Below, piece by piece: positions 23,901-35,429 of a stretch of DNA of 64,000 nt. Every line of letters starts with the position of its first letter. Position 1 is the first letter of the stretch. This DNA comes from Vicia villosa (Eukaryota > Streptophyta > Magnoliopsida > Fabales > Fabaceae). Location: positions 125,245,042-125,309,041 of the forward strand of contig NC_081181.1 of the NCBI RefSeq assembly GCF_029867415.1, in the 5' to 3' direction. Below the pieces are notes generated by a model. That model was given only the letters and a program-made list of their open reading frames with translations. It was not told where the DNA came from and ran no database searches. A program made the position numbers and the translations under genes.

Positions 23901-25361
23901 AGGAGAACCATTCCTCTCCTGTCTCTTCAAATTTTCATTGTGCCTGATAATCATGGCCAGCTGATGCGTTAAATCATCCTACATACAAAAGAGACAAAAT
24001 ATCAGTATTGAAACAAAACATTCATTAAAATTGTAACAGAAAAAGTTATGTGTCGATGCAATCAATATCAAAATGGAAAGTTTGTAAAACAGTGTATTGA
24101 AATACTTGCCTCACTTCTGGAGGATGTGTCCATCATTACTGAAGGTCTCACAGGGGGAGGAGGAATTGGAAGAACTTGTAAAATCAACCAGTCAGGGCGG
24201 GCATATTTAGGATTCAAGCCTAACAACTGGCAGTCCTCATCACTTATCCTTTTCAGAACACTCAGAACCTTCAACAGACATAACAAGTCACCAACTACAT
24301 TAATTTCCGAAACAGTGAACATACAAATGTTCATACCAGAAATCCATAATCTAAATCAAATTACCCTTTCTGCGGAAAGAGTCTGTTTCCTTTCTACAGG
24401 CTCAGGAAGCTGATCCTGATCGTCACTTTTCTTCCTTTGAGCTTTATACTCTGCATTAATTTTCATCCCCTCAATAGTGATCTTTGGTTGCTGAGCACCA
24501 CAGCCACCGCGACTCTTTTTAACTGGCTCCTCGGTATCTTGACCAGGAAGGTCAAGATCATCACCTCCTTCACACTTGGTTTTGTTCTTACAAGCATCCA
24601 AAATCTTTCTCAGCCTATTTTTCGGATTCTTGATCCTCAAAGCTTGCTTAAACTTATGATCTTGCTGCAAAAACCACAATCAATTTAAAGAACCTAATTT
24701 CACTTTGCTAGACACGCAAACACACACACACAATAATAATAATAATAAATAATCGTCTAAGTTCCTTCCTATTATTCAACCTACATATAACAATTCAAAG
24801 TCTCAATAAACAGCTAAGTAATAACCACTTCCGTAACTTGGATTCTCATAATCTAACTATCGTAGACATTACTCAATTGGTATTATACAAAGCACACTCC
24901 CTCAAAAGTACCTCATCAGCAAGAATTTTGGAGCAGTTAAAGCAAACACAACGCATTATACTGAGAACAGTCTTCAAAAACCCAATATGAAACATCGGCT
25001 TTGCAAGCTCCAAGTAACCAAAATGGCCCGGGCATTCAGCCATACTAGCAGTACAAGTTTCACATTTCATTTTCCTATCAATAGTTCCAAGACGAGGATC
25101 ACTCAATCCTCCAACTTTCGGCTTTCCTCTCTCAGTGGTTTCTCCGTGCTCAATTTGCACCACAGCCATTTGCCTCTGCAAATATACAAACAAATGAACA
25201 ATGAACCAATCAGAACTAATTCTACTATAGTAATGATATTTGAAAATCTTGGAAAGAAAATGGATAGAGAAAATTACGATCTCATCGGGACTGAGTATCC
25301 CAAACTGAACCATGCGGATTTTGGAAACCTCCGCCGGCGAGAAAGGGAAGCGTATATCCAT
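17985..25361 (-). CDS. NRPB1: RNA polymerase II largest subunit (RPB1), 14 exons, 1834 aa
   Basis: Catalytic subunit of nuclear RNA polymerase II. Exons (minus strand, in order): 25278-25361, 24912-25175, 24365-24664, 24110-24268, 23817-23978, 23474-23694, 23246-23387, 22825-23160, 22427-22713, 21913-22171, 18761-21822, 18379-18450, 18188-18241, 17985-18087. They sum to 5505 bp, in frame throughout, ending TGA; about 1839 aa is usual in plants. Visible parts: clamp zinc ligands (CETC and CPGHFGH-like, residues ~60-85); the Mg-binding [12 protein letters not shown] (~492-503, Asp 494, 496, 498); bridge helix with [12 protein letters not shown] (~830-860); trigger-loop region after [16 protein letters not shown] (~1080-1100); and a C-terminal domain with about 26 consecutive YSP(T/S)SP heptads in exon 11 and more on exons 12-14. 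The splice sites of introns 4 and 7 appear to be GC-AG. No frameshift or stop is seen, so I read it as functional. Confidence 0.97.
23245..23246 (-). other. Non-canonical GC 5' splice site, NRPB1 intron 7
   Basis: The exon ends AAG and the intron begins GCATTG; the acceptor is TTTAG before 23160. The intron is 85 bp. GC is the only donor that keeps the conserved protein in frame among those I tried, but the bases after GC are far from the GCAAGT consensus. Confidence 0.65.
24109..24110 (-). other. Non-canonical GC 5' splice site, NRPB1 intron 4
   Basis: The exon ends GAG and the intron begins GCAAGT, the consensus for GC-AG introns. The nearby GT choices would shift the frame or bring in a stop when joined to the next exon at 23978, which follows TAG and continues the conserved protein. 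Confidence 0.85.
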
Positions 25362-25374
25362 GGCGGTGGCGTTC

Positions 25375-25383
25375 TAGGGTTTC
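25375..25383 (-). promoter_or_regulatory. Telo-box-like motif in the NRPB1 leader
   Basis: The minus strand reads GAAACCCTA 14-22 bases before the start codon, close to the AAACCCTAA motif common in leaders and promoters of plant housekeeping genes. Confidence 0.35.
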
Positions 25384-25574
25384 GGAGGGAAGAATAAGGT
25401 GATAACGAAAATTCAAATTAACTTTTATACGGTGAAATAGAAGTGAATTTTGTTCAATTTTTGAGTTTCAGTTTGAGTTTTATGTGAGTGAAAGACGAGA
25501 TCGGCTTCAAAACCTTCTCTCTGGTTGAGGAATTCTCCTCTCGATTGTAAAGAGAGAATGAGAGCCCTATGCTC

Positions 25575-25583
25575 TTATTTATA
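25575..25583 (-). promoter_or_regulatory. NRPB1: NRPB1 TATA box
   Basis: The minus strand reads TATAAATAA, about 214 bp upstream of the NRPB1 start codon. Transcription would begin near 25545, giving a leader of about 185 bases that contains GA/CT-rich runs. Confidence 0.6.
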
Positions 25584-25636
25584 GACCGTATCGTGGGCTG
25601 CTTATGCTATCGTACACCTATTGCACATTTAACCGT

Positions 25637-25758
25637 GATTAGGTTAATTTTCTTTTATATTTTTTTAAGACAACAAGTATGTTATAAGAATTTAATTGAT
25701 TAGGTTAATTTTCTTTTATATTTTTTTAAGACAACAAGTATGTTATAAGAATTTAATT
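25637..25758 (+). repeat. Exact 61-bp tandem duplication upstream of NRPB1
   Basis: Units 25637-25697 and 25698-25758 appear identical. They start GATTAGGTTAATTTTC and lie about 55-180 bp beyond the NRPB1 TATA box, so the duplication changes promoter spacing. Confidence 0.9.
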
Positions 25759-26010
25759 GTTTTACACCATGTGAATCATGACCGTTAAATGTTTATTAAA
25801 ATTTTATTTTTATTTTAATTATTATAAAATAATATTTATGAAAGGTTGTGATGTAATGACTATGTAAAGAATTTTAGTCTATATAAATTAATTTCATATT
25901 ATAAAAGAAAAAATATTTTTAGGGTACTTGATAAAGGAGAATGCACTGTTTATAAACTTTATATGTAGGTGGAAAAAGAACAATTTATAAAGCGATTTTG
26001 TAAATAAATG

Positions 26011-27089
26011 TGTTAGAACAAGAAATGTTCTGATCAATATTCTTAGTTTTGATGATAACATTATATATGAATTTTGTATAAGAGAATGTGGTACTCTAAT
26101 TATTCACGTTTCCCATTTCAGGAAAAGTCTAAAAGAGTATGCACAAAATCAGCGCTCAGAAGTTCTGACCCAAAAGATCTAGATTGCTTCATCAGAACAT
26201 GGTCTGGCAGACATCAGAAGATGGTCCTGCAGATTCAGAACATGATCTGGAAAGCATCAGAAGATGGCAGTCAAAAGTAAAGCTCTGAAGATCTGATGGT
26301 ATCACGCTCAAAACACTTCAAAGTCTGAAGACAGAAGTTGCATCTGCACCAAAGCTGAAGACTCTGATATTCAAACGTTTATTCTACATAATCTGAGTCC
26401 AAAAGAAAGTACAAGATGAAAAGGCTATAACGTCAAATCTCTGACTGACAAAAAGAACGTTGGAAGCTACAAAAGGCAATGTCAGTAAAAGTGGTTGAAG
26501 CATGACTCGAGGTAGTTGACAAAAGAGTGAAACATTAAATGCAGCAGTGTACTATTCACGCAAAGCGTTAAATGCTCTCAACGGTCACATTTCCTCAACG
26601 CCTATATATAGAAGTTCTGATTCAGAAGCAGCAACAACTCTTGCGCAAAAGAACCAAAACACTGTCAAACTGAAATCACACAAAAGCAAAGAAGAACTTC
26701 ATCTTCAACATCACAACTTTGTAATATCTTAATGAGTGTTAGAACTTAAACTTAAGAGAAAAATCACTTTGTGATTATAGCTTATTAAGAAGCTTTTGAA
26801 TCTCTTGTAATATTTATTTTACATTGATTGTAAAAGGAAGTTCCTAGAGTGATCAAGTTGTGATCAGAATACTCTAGAAGACTTAGAGGGTATCTAAGTG
26901 GAGAATCATTGTAATCAGTTTGATTAGTGGATTAAATCCTCAGTTGAGGTAAATCACCTTGTTAGGATGGACCAGAGTAGTTTAGTTAACAACGAACCAG
27001 GATAAAAATAATTGTGTGATTTATTTTTATCTACCATTTTTAGAAGAAACCCTTACTCAACCCCCCTCTGAGTATTTTTCACTCCTTCA
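26011..27089 (+). mobile_element. Solo LTR of a Ty1/copia (SIRE/Maximus-like) element, 1079 bp
   Basis: Begins TGTTAGAACAAG at 26011 and ends CTCCTTCA at 27089. It is flanked by a perfect 5-bp target duplication, AAATG (26006-26010 and 27090-27094). The opening, followed by TTTTGATGATAAC, is the SIRE/Maximus type seen in legumes. There is no internal sequence, so it is a solo LTR left by LTR-LTR recombination. It lies about 430 bp upstream of the NRPB1 TATA box, on the opposite strand. Confidence 0.85.
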
Positions 27090-27094
27090 AAATG

Positions 27095-28559
27095 TACATG
27101 GAGTAATAAATATAAGAAGATTTTATATTATTTTATTTTATGTTTGTTACACTTTAGATGATAATATATCAAAATAAATAATATTTCGCTGTTTTATGTT
27201 AAACAAATTTTTAAGATTTATTGTTTCTAAAATATAAAAAATAAAAAGGGATATGCATAAATATTTTTATACTGTCAACCAATCATAACCATGTACATAG
27301 TAATTGTGAATGATTGTAGTGGATTGATTATGTAAAACTAGATAATGTATAATACTTTTTAACTATATATAAAAATATAGTATTTTGTTTTAGGTTTGAT
27401 ACACTTTAGAAGATAATATATCAAATATGTAATTGGTGTTTTATCTTGAATGAATTTTTTAAGATTAATTTTTTTCTAAAATATAAAATTATCTATTTAT
27501 GTCAGTAATTAATAAAAGATTTAATTGATATAAATTGTTAAATCTTAAATTTTATTTGACTTTTATTTTAATTATGAAATATTGTAATGGATTGATTATG
27601 TAAAATTAGATGATGTATAACAATTAATTTTAACGTATAAATAAAGATGTGGTATCGTTTTTTTAAATATATGTGATAATTTATTTTTAAATATTTGTTT
27701 TATTGTGATCGGCATGGGCCTAGGTAAAATTAGATGCAGGTGATCATTATTATTCACTATATTTTCTTAAGTTGTGTTTTTTTTTTTAAATTATGAGATT
27801 AATTGGAATAAATTGATGTAGAACCCTTTACACTATATTCAATTAAAAGGAATGATTTTAACACATGAAAATAAAGAAAACTTATCTATAATTTTTTAGG
27901 TGTGATTTATATTATTTACCAATGAAAATATGACAAATGAGTTTTAACATCATTTAAAGAGAATATTGCATATGTGTAAGAGGAAATTATACACTTATCA
28001 TATTTTTATTGAAAAATAGTACAAACCACAGTTAAGGAATTGTATCTAACTATTATCTTAATAACAATTTATCTTTTTATTTTTAATTTCATGTTTATGT
28101 TTCGAAATTGGATGTAAAGTAGTTTTACATTGTATTCTAATTAATTTCATAGTTTATTTTAATGAAGTTGTTAAATAAAACAAATTTTAAATTTTTTTCA
28201 AAGTAAAATGAAGTATTATCGGGAAAAACTAAGTAGAGTAACAATTTATTTATATTTTTCTTAAATTAAAATTTTATTTCTTGGAATAGGTTTTTTCAAT
28301 AATATAAAATGTACTCTTAATTCCAATTACCTTTTATAAAATATATTTAGTTGATATCAAATTTGTTTGTCAATAAGATTAACAAGGTAATATAAATGTG
28401 GGTGAATGGGTGAGGATTTTTTTTATTAAATTTTTTTATTTTGTATTACAGATTTTAGCGAAAAAATTTTATGTGTGAACTTATATGATTATAATTTAGT
28501 ATAGATGGGAAATTTTTGTATGTGAACTTATAGCATCATAATTTAGTATGGATAAAGGT
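27095..28559. other. AT-rich intergenic DNA with diverged ~255-bp repeats
   Basis: Segments near 27140-27250 and 27395-27490 are related (ACACTTTAGA followed by GATAATATATCAAA), as are 27305-27380 and 27590-27660. This suggests two to three diverged copies of a ~255-280-bp unit. No gene is recognised. Confidence 0.5.
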
Positions 28560-29575
28560 AAAAAAAATCAACAACAAAAAAGTTCTAAAACCGACAAAAA
28601 TATGGAAGAAGGAGAAGAACTCGAGCATATGGTCTCTACAAAAATGTCTCTCTAGAAGAAAGTAACGAGGTAAAAAACCAACAAAAATAAGAAAAAGAAT
28701 GAAAAATTATTACACCTAAAGAAATTCACTTTATTGTGGCCATAATTTGTTAATATGTTTACACAACTATTTATTTATCTTAGAATATGCAATTATACTA
28801 TATTATGGCAAAGAGTACTGATCCAGTGAAAGTTGAATCCAAGGTTGAAATATTTAGTGGATCATCTACTGGAGCATCTTTGACATGGAAGAAGTATGTA
28901 AGTTACAAAGATGAAACCCTTCAAGAAAAGTCATGCTCAATTACATGACTCGAACTCAGATGCAGATGAAGATTGGGTCACTTTCATTGACTCAAATGGT
29001 AGGTTTGAATAGCTGGTTTAAAAGATGAAAAATGTCTTTCTGTTGTTATGTGTTGGTTGGTTTTGTAATAATTTCCAAACATTCTCTACGCGTTGTGGGA
29101 TTATCTGAATACTTTAAGTTTTTTTGCTTCCATATGTTGTTTATGCTCGTATGCATGTTTGTTTCGAATTTTATTGTACATTTATTCTATGGCTGCCAAG
29201 TTTGGCTAAACAAAGAAAGTAAAGTGTTAATGTGAGAGTGTGTTTATTCTGTTGTCATGTCACGGGTCTTAACATGTTGATAAATGTTGAGCTTGAACTA
29301 CTACTTATGAAAAGTAATATTTGTTGTTGCTTGTCATGTATGCAACTATTTAGGGGGAACACGAGTGTTTGTCATTCTTGTTGTTGATGTTTCAGGCGTT
29401 TGTCTTGTTTTTGCTACTACTGTTGATGTTTCAGATGTTCTGACATGCAATGATTTGTACCAAAGGAGTTTCGCTTTGAATAATGAGTCTGGTAAAGATG
29501 CTCTAGACCTCAAGAAAGTGGCACAAATAATTGAGGTAGCTGATTTAATGAAGAACGTTGTCGGTAATTGAAGAT
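28560..29575 (+). pseudogene. Gene-like fragments of unknown family
   Basis: Three coding-like pieces on the plus strand: about 28555-28655 (starting MDKGKKNQQQ, Lys/Gln/Glu-rich, ending in a stop), about 28805-29010 (containing STDPVKVESKVEIFSG and a Ser/Asp-rich acidic end), and about 29445-29571 (containing DLKKVAQIIEVADLMKNVV, ending in a stop). They do not form one open frame, and I recognise no family. They could be exons of a decayed or captured gene, or an unrecognised real gene with small exons. Confidence 0.3.
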
Positions 29576-29753
29576 ATTATGAAAATTGTTCTGGTGGGTT
29601 CTCCCCTTACAATGGGGTTTGGCCAAAATTATGGCTAAAAAGGGAGAGAATAATAATAGTAAACCACTAATAACAAATCATAATAATAATAATAAACCAT
29701 TATTATATTTCAGATCATCATAAAACCACAAATCATTTTCCTTTTTGAAGCTA

Positions 29754-29871
29754 ATTGAAAACTATTATTAACTCCCACGTTCTTTTATTCCAAACAAAAT
29801 TTTCTACCAAAAATTGAAAACTATTATTAACTCCCACGATCTTTTATTCCAAACAAAATTTTCTACTAAAA
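29754..29871 (+). repeat. Tandem duplication, 59-bp unit
   Basis: Units at 29754-29812 and 29813-29871 start ATTGAAAACTATTATTAAC and differ at about two positions. Confidence 0.85.
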
Positions 29872-30270
29872 ACAGATCATCATATAAATAATAATAATAG
29901 TAAATAATAATAATAATAATAAATATTTAATAAATAAATAATTAAAACCTTAAAATTTCAAATAATAAAAAAAATCTCTAATAACTATTTTATATTAAAT
30001 AAATGACAATGATTAAATAGAATAAAAATAATAAAATGATAAAAAAACCTCAGGTTATATGTAATCCCCCATTAACCTTACCCACCTCACCTTTTATGTA
30101 ACCCCACTAACCTCATCCACGCTCCTTAAATACACATAGCAACGGTAAATATGTTTTATTTTCTACTTTCTCATCTTATTCTCGATTATTTCATTATTTT
30201 TTTTGTTAATTCTTAAAAAAAAAAATTGCAAGTACAAAAGTTTTGTTACAAATGAGAGTTAAATGATAAA
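29872..30270. other. AT-rich intergenic with AAT-rich microsatellites
   Basis: Imperfect (AAT)n runs near 29885-29930. Nothing gene-like is seen. Confidence 0.5.
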
Positions 30271-31167
30271 TGTTATAGTATAACCTCTAACATCTAAGAG
30301 TGATTATGTTCTGAATTATTTCTTTGAACTCTACCAATTATATCTATAACAACCATGCAAAACATATGTCTAGAATAATGTATTACATAGTCAAAAGATG
30401 GTACTGAAACATATAATACGCCTGAACGGTCATAAGTTATGTATTCGTTACAACACTAGTAAAGTCAAAATACATAAGAATGGATAGTCACAAAACAAAA
30501 GATCCACAACGGAAGCATCATGAAACATCTATCACGTCCATCATTATACCGCTTTACTTTTTCCCTTCTCCTGAGAAGAAGCACTTGCAAAATAATAATT
30601 GGAATGGGGTGAGATACTAATCTCAATGGGTTTCCCTATCCTAGGGTCCACTCGGCTCTATAAGGTTCTAAACCAAAGTTATAATGAGAATTCTATTCTC
30701 ATTCGGTTCTAAAGTACCTTTGCTTCAAACTCGCGAAGAAATTCTTACCTAAAACTCAAATTAAGTAGTTAGTATGGACTATAGAGAACCATGAAATCGA
30801 CATTGAATCAATACTATGATCCAACTCCTCCAATTTCCCGGGCCCGGGTCTCACGCAAACATTCACCCGAATGGAAATGACAAAAGAAGAAGGTGAGGTA
30901 CACATCCCCGGGAGTTCATCCCTGGAGAATAGCTCCTGAACTACGGAGCCGACCCATTCCCGAGACCAAATCCCGAGAATGCCTACAATATATGTGACAC
31001 AGGGGCATCTTTGGAATTTCTTCACAAGAAGCAGCCAACATATATGTAACGTGCCAACTCGCAATTACTGTCCTTTTGTCTGTACTCTAACCCCTCGCCC
31101 ATAAACACCACACTGTTAGTCAAAGGAATTAGGAAGTAGCCACCAAGGGAAAAGGGGGAAAGCTGGC

Positions 31168-32991
31168 TATAACACCCCAAATCTACCCTGCAAATACACA
31201 AGAAAATCAGAGTGCAAAATCGCAAAACAAACATCACATTTGAGGCGTCACAAATATCAACTTAAACAAATCATACACATGCTCACATATATGTAGATAC
31301 ATAACAAGTAATACGAAGGAAACTAACATCCATTAAACCTCAATACTCGAATAGTCATAATATCATAGCAGAAAAACATCGACAATAATATTCAAGTCAT
31401 GCATGCCAAACATGGGCAACTAAAAATCCAACGTATCTTCGTAGGACATAACAACATAATCCAATGAGAGATAACAACATCCAAATATAATGACAAAACG
31501 ACATGACATAGTCAAAACAAGCTAGACGTCCCCCGAGTGCTATGTATCAGAGCATAGACACACCTACGCCTACGCGCGCTAAAAGGTACACAACTACTCC
31601 ATGTCGTTACCTGCACGTTACCAACATAGAGTAACATTCAAATAGAAGGGGTGAGGTATCATTCATCACAAAGAAACATATGATAATATTCAAAGCAAGA
31701 GAAAAACTCCCACGTCTCAAAATTTGCCATTGGGCACCGCCGCTATTTGCCATTAAGGTCGTCGTGTTTGCCATAGTTTTCAGGCCGTCGTGTTTGCCAT
31801 AAGTTCCAGGCATGCAATATGCAATGGATGCGACTCAATGATGCACATCCATAAATACAACATAACAATACGTCACAACATCGTCTAACAGCCATCGAAC
31901 ATTTTCAATCAAATGTCGAACTTCAACAACAACAATATCATCATCATCATCATTCATAATAATGCGTCACTTTACAATCACGTCGCTATGTTGCATTATC
32001 ATCATATAACAATACTTCACTTCACCAAAACATTCACAACATAAAGCAATTCAAGGAAAGGATTCATGAAGATTTCAAGGATATTCAAAGCATATACAAT
32101 GGAAAGATATCAATTAGAGCTTCATGGTAGTTTAAACGGCATTTAAAAACAAGTTACGGTTCAAAAGATACATCATGTCAAAGTTTGAACAAGTTTTGTA
32201 CAGCAAGGTACGCTTAGCGACCTTCAAGCGCGCTTATAGAAATACAATTTCAATAACCCCGCTTCAAGCAGACTAAAACAGTAGCAAAATGCAAACCAGG
32301 CTCCGCTTAGCGGACTGGCTCCGCTTAGCGAGCCATCTTTATTTTTCAAAAACAAACAGCATCCGCTTAGCGGACGTGCAATTATGCAGAAAAATCACAT
32401 CAATGACAGACTTGCGTAATCACTCATCCACCACCCAAAACTCATTCTAAGCAGCAATTAAACACATATAATCACGAAATCCATCATCATCTATCATCAA
32501 AATCAATTAAAACACATTTCCAATCAAAGATTCATGCACTTTCATCATAAACCCTAAAATTCTACACACAATTCCATGGATACAACACATAATCAAAACC
32601 CCACCCTAAACATCATCATACATCCCTTTAGCATGAAAGAACCCCACCCTTACCTTGGGATTTGGATTGAAGCCAACTCTAATCTTCAATCTCTCTTTCT
32701 CTTCTCTCTTCTCTTCTTCAAAATCCCCAAATAAGATTCTAATTCTATTTCCTCTAAAACTCTTGTTTTGGTAAACCCTTACTATATTCTAATTGCTAAT
32801 GGGCCCTAATTAACACCCCTCTAATGCTAATCGTGTAATAGGCCCAATAACTAGTCTAATCACCAATTTATGTCATTTTCTAGTAAAACTCAATAAATAA
32901 CATGAAGCCACATAAGCACATATAAACACACTTAATCCACATAATTCACAAATAATGAAATAAAATACGAAATAATAATACGGGTGTTACA
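31168..32991 (-). mobile_element. Solo LTR (gypsy type), 1824 bp, with 5-bp target duplication
   Basis: Read on the minus strand it begins TGTAACACCC at 32991 and ends GGGGTGTTATA at 31168, so the ends are inverted repeats of about ten bases (the final CA has become TA). CTGGC flanks it on both sides (31163-31167 and 32992-32996). There is no interior. It carries several CGCTTAGCG palindromes (32211-32372). It is inserted into the older LTR 30271-34950. Confidence 0.85.
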
Positions 32992-33247
32992 CTGGCCAAC
33001 TTCCTTTCATTACTCTTGCTTATGCATATAGAGGTTCATTTACCAAGTTTGTCTTTCATTAAACAAGATTCCTAGACACCTACACATGGATTTTATTAAC
33101 AATTAAGAGTGTTATATAGTTTTGGAAGTTTAGGCATCTCATAGCTCCCTCTGTTAGCTTTCCAACGATATAAAGTTTGCGTCAATCGCATATATGGAAC
33201 TCAAGTTACGAATTTATGAAATTTATCATTTTCCCTTCTGACTCAGT

Positions 33248-33417
33248 GTAACCGGTTACGTAACGGGTTACACTGTAACAAAAGCATTTTTTTCTGCATT
33301 TCTGACTCAGTGTAACGGGTTACACCAAAATGCATAACTGGTTACGGGTACGAAAATAGCCCAGAAATGCATTTTTCAGCATTGTAATCGGTTACACAAA
33401 TACCCATAACCGATTAC
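33248..33417. repeat. Cluster of six GTAACCGGTTAC-like palindromes
   Basis: 12-mers start at 33248, 33260, 33312, 33334, 33384 and 33406. The last four form two pairs, each 22 bp apart, with the pairs 72 bp apart. Variants change one or two bases. Confidence 0.9.
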
Positions 33418-33515
33418 ACTGTAGTAGGAGCAATTTTCCTGCATTATATCAGTTACAATACATTTAGATTCAATCCCCAAAGACCCAACCATTGTAGGAA
33501 CATTCCTAACATGAA

Positions 33516-34466
33516 CAGGGTCGGCCCTGAGCCCGGGCAAGCAGGCCCATAGCCCAGAGCCTCAGAAAAATGGGGGCCTCATTTGGAGGTGTGGTTAAAA
33601 TTTATAATACTGAAATAGTAAAATATATCTCCGTCAGCGAAACTAGCAAACATTTGTGTAGCTGTAGCCCAACGGTTAAACCACCTTTACTGGAACTCTA
33701 GTGTTTGCAATTCGATTCTTGATGGCTTACGATAACACTTCAATTTTTCTCTAAATTTCAATGATTACTATTTTACAATAAGGCTTCAATCTTTCTTAAT
33801 ATAAGATAAACTTTAACTAATACCTTAGTGCCAACATTAACTAATACCTTAGTGCCAAGTCATTCCACCGGTTTGCAATAAATTCTTGATATAATTTTTA
33901 TGAAAATTAACATTTATTAAATTTTAATTATATAATTATTTAAAATTTATAATAAGAATTGAAATCAAATTTTATTCTTTTTATTTATTGTAACTCTTAT
34001 AATTTTATTTTAATTTATTTCGAGTTTAATTTTTATGTATTTTCTATGTAAAACGTTTTACACTATCAATGCATCACAACCACTCAATTATATTATTTTA
34101 AAAGAAATTAAAATAAGAGTTAAACATTTTTAAAAAAATTAACGGTTGTGATTAATTGACGGAGTAAAAAAAATTTTATTGTGAGTATATTCCAATAATA
34201 TTAATTTATTTCAATATAAATTTTAGAGAATATTTATATGTTATAATTAAATATTTAAAAATTTGTTATACAATTAGCTCATTTACTATCAAATTTTTAT
34301 GATGAAATTAAATTCATTAGTTTTGAAATAAATTTTTTACTAATTATCTGATTATAGAAATAAACTTTTTATCAATTAGGCTTGGAAATTTGAGCAAAAT
34401 ATTTTTTTAGTTAAGGGTCTATTTTTTTATTTGCCCTGGGCCTCTAAATAATCGGGACCGGCCACA
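33516..34466. mobile_element. hAT-like element, diverged terminal inverted repeats
   Basis: The left end CAGGGTCGGCCCTGAG and the reverse complement of the right end TGTGGCCGGTCCCGAT match at about 9 of 16 positions. CAGGG with a GGC-rich continuation is typical of hAT ends. There is no transposase frame; the interior is very AT-rich. No clear 8-bp target duplication remains. A short stretch near 33655-33725 looks vaguely tRNA-like but is not convincing. Confidence 0.5.
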
Positions 34467-35429
34467 ATTTTCTACATATTACACAATCATAGGATTTAAC
34501 ATGCATGTTTATATAATGGTGATCAAGTAAGGTTATGTTTCATATCATTATGCAACACAAAATCAGAAAAATTCACATATGAACACACAATCATTAATCA
34601 AAACCCCAATCCCTTGATCATGTGAAATTCTAATTTCTACCCTAGAATCTACCTAGAAACCCACCTGGGGATGAAATAGGTGAAGGTAAGGCTGAGATGA
34701 TGATGGGATCAGTGAAATTGTTGCATGCTAGGAGCTGTTTCTTCTCCTTCTCCCTTCCTATCTTGCGCCCCCTCTCCCTCCTTTGGCTCTTGCTCAGAAA
34801 TTCTGCTAAATGTAGAAGGAACCAAATGGAAAGAAAATGAATTAGAGTCCATAAATTGGTTTATGTAGTTTACAAGTGAAAGTACTATTATGCCCTCTAC
34901 TTAACTTTCATAAACTAATTATGTTTATCTTTACTAACTTCATTCTAACATTCTCCCTTAATTACTAATCATCATCATAATTATGCTTAACTACCAATAT
35001 TGGTATAACTAGTAGTTTGCCTGTACGATGCACGGGTAAGTTTGCTTAATTTGCTCTTAATAATTTGTTAATCATATTTTTAATATAAGAAAATATCTAA
35101 AACATAGATTGAAAAAGGGAAAAGCGTGCGAGTAAGATGAAAAGAATATTACCATAGTTTTATTACGATATAATGTGATTTTTTTAATGAAATGAAAACA
35201 AAATATAAGAGAAAATGAAGATGAAGATATGACCTTAAAATAGTCTCAACCTAACATTCAAAAGTTTAATTCTTATGCTAGCATGAAGAAATATATAGCA
35301 AAGGTGGGATAATAGTGGAACGTTAAAAAAAAATACATGATTATTGATTAATTATATATAGTACATATTAGTCCGTGATAAATAATTATCATTTTTAATA
35401 ATAATGTAATCACTGAAAAAGAAAAACTA

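Larger units (their letters stand above)
30271..34950 (-). mobile_element. Old LTR on the minus strand, interrupted by two later insertions
   Basis: Read on the minus strand, the sequence starts TGTTAGAATG at 34950, preceded by a purine tract (TAAGGGAGAA, 34951-34960) typical of a 3' LTR junction, and ends CTATAACA at 30271. Removing the solo LTR at 31168-32991 and the hAT-like element at 33516-34466 leaves about 1.9 kb. It contains GTAACCGGTTAC-type palindromes (33248-33417). I found no matching target duplication, so the left end is tentative. The superfamily is not determined. Confidence 0.45.

Noticed and set aside
24873..25361. A single 162-codon ORF at the start of NRPB1
   Set aside because: It reads through intron 1; the intron has GT and AG ends and the conserved protein resumes in phase after it.
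33640..33730. tRNA-like A and B boxes suggesting a SINE
   Set aside because: Only loose matches, no poly-A or T tail, no target duplication, and it lies inside the hAT-like element.
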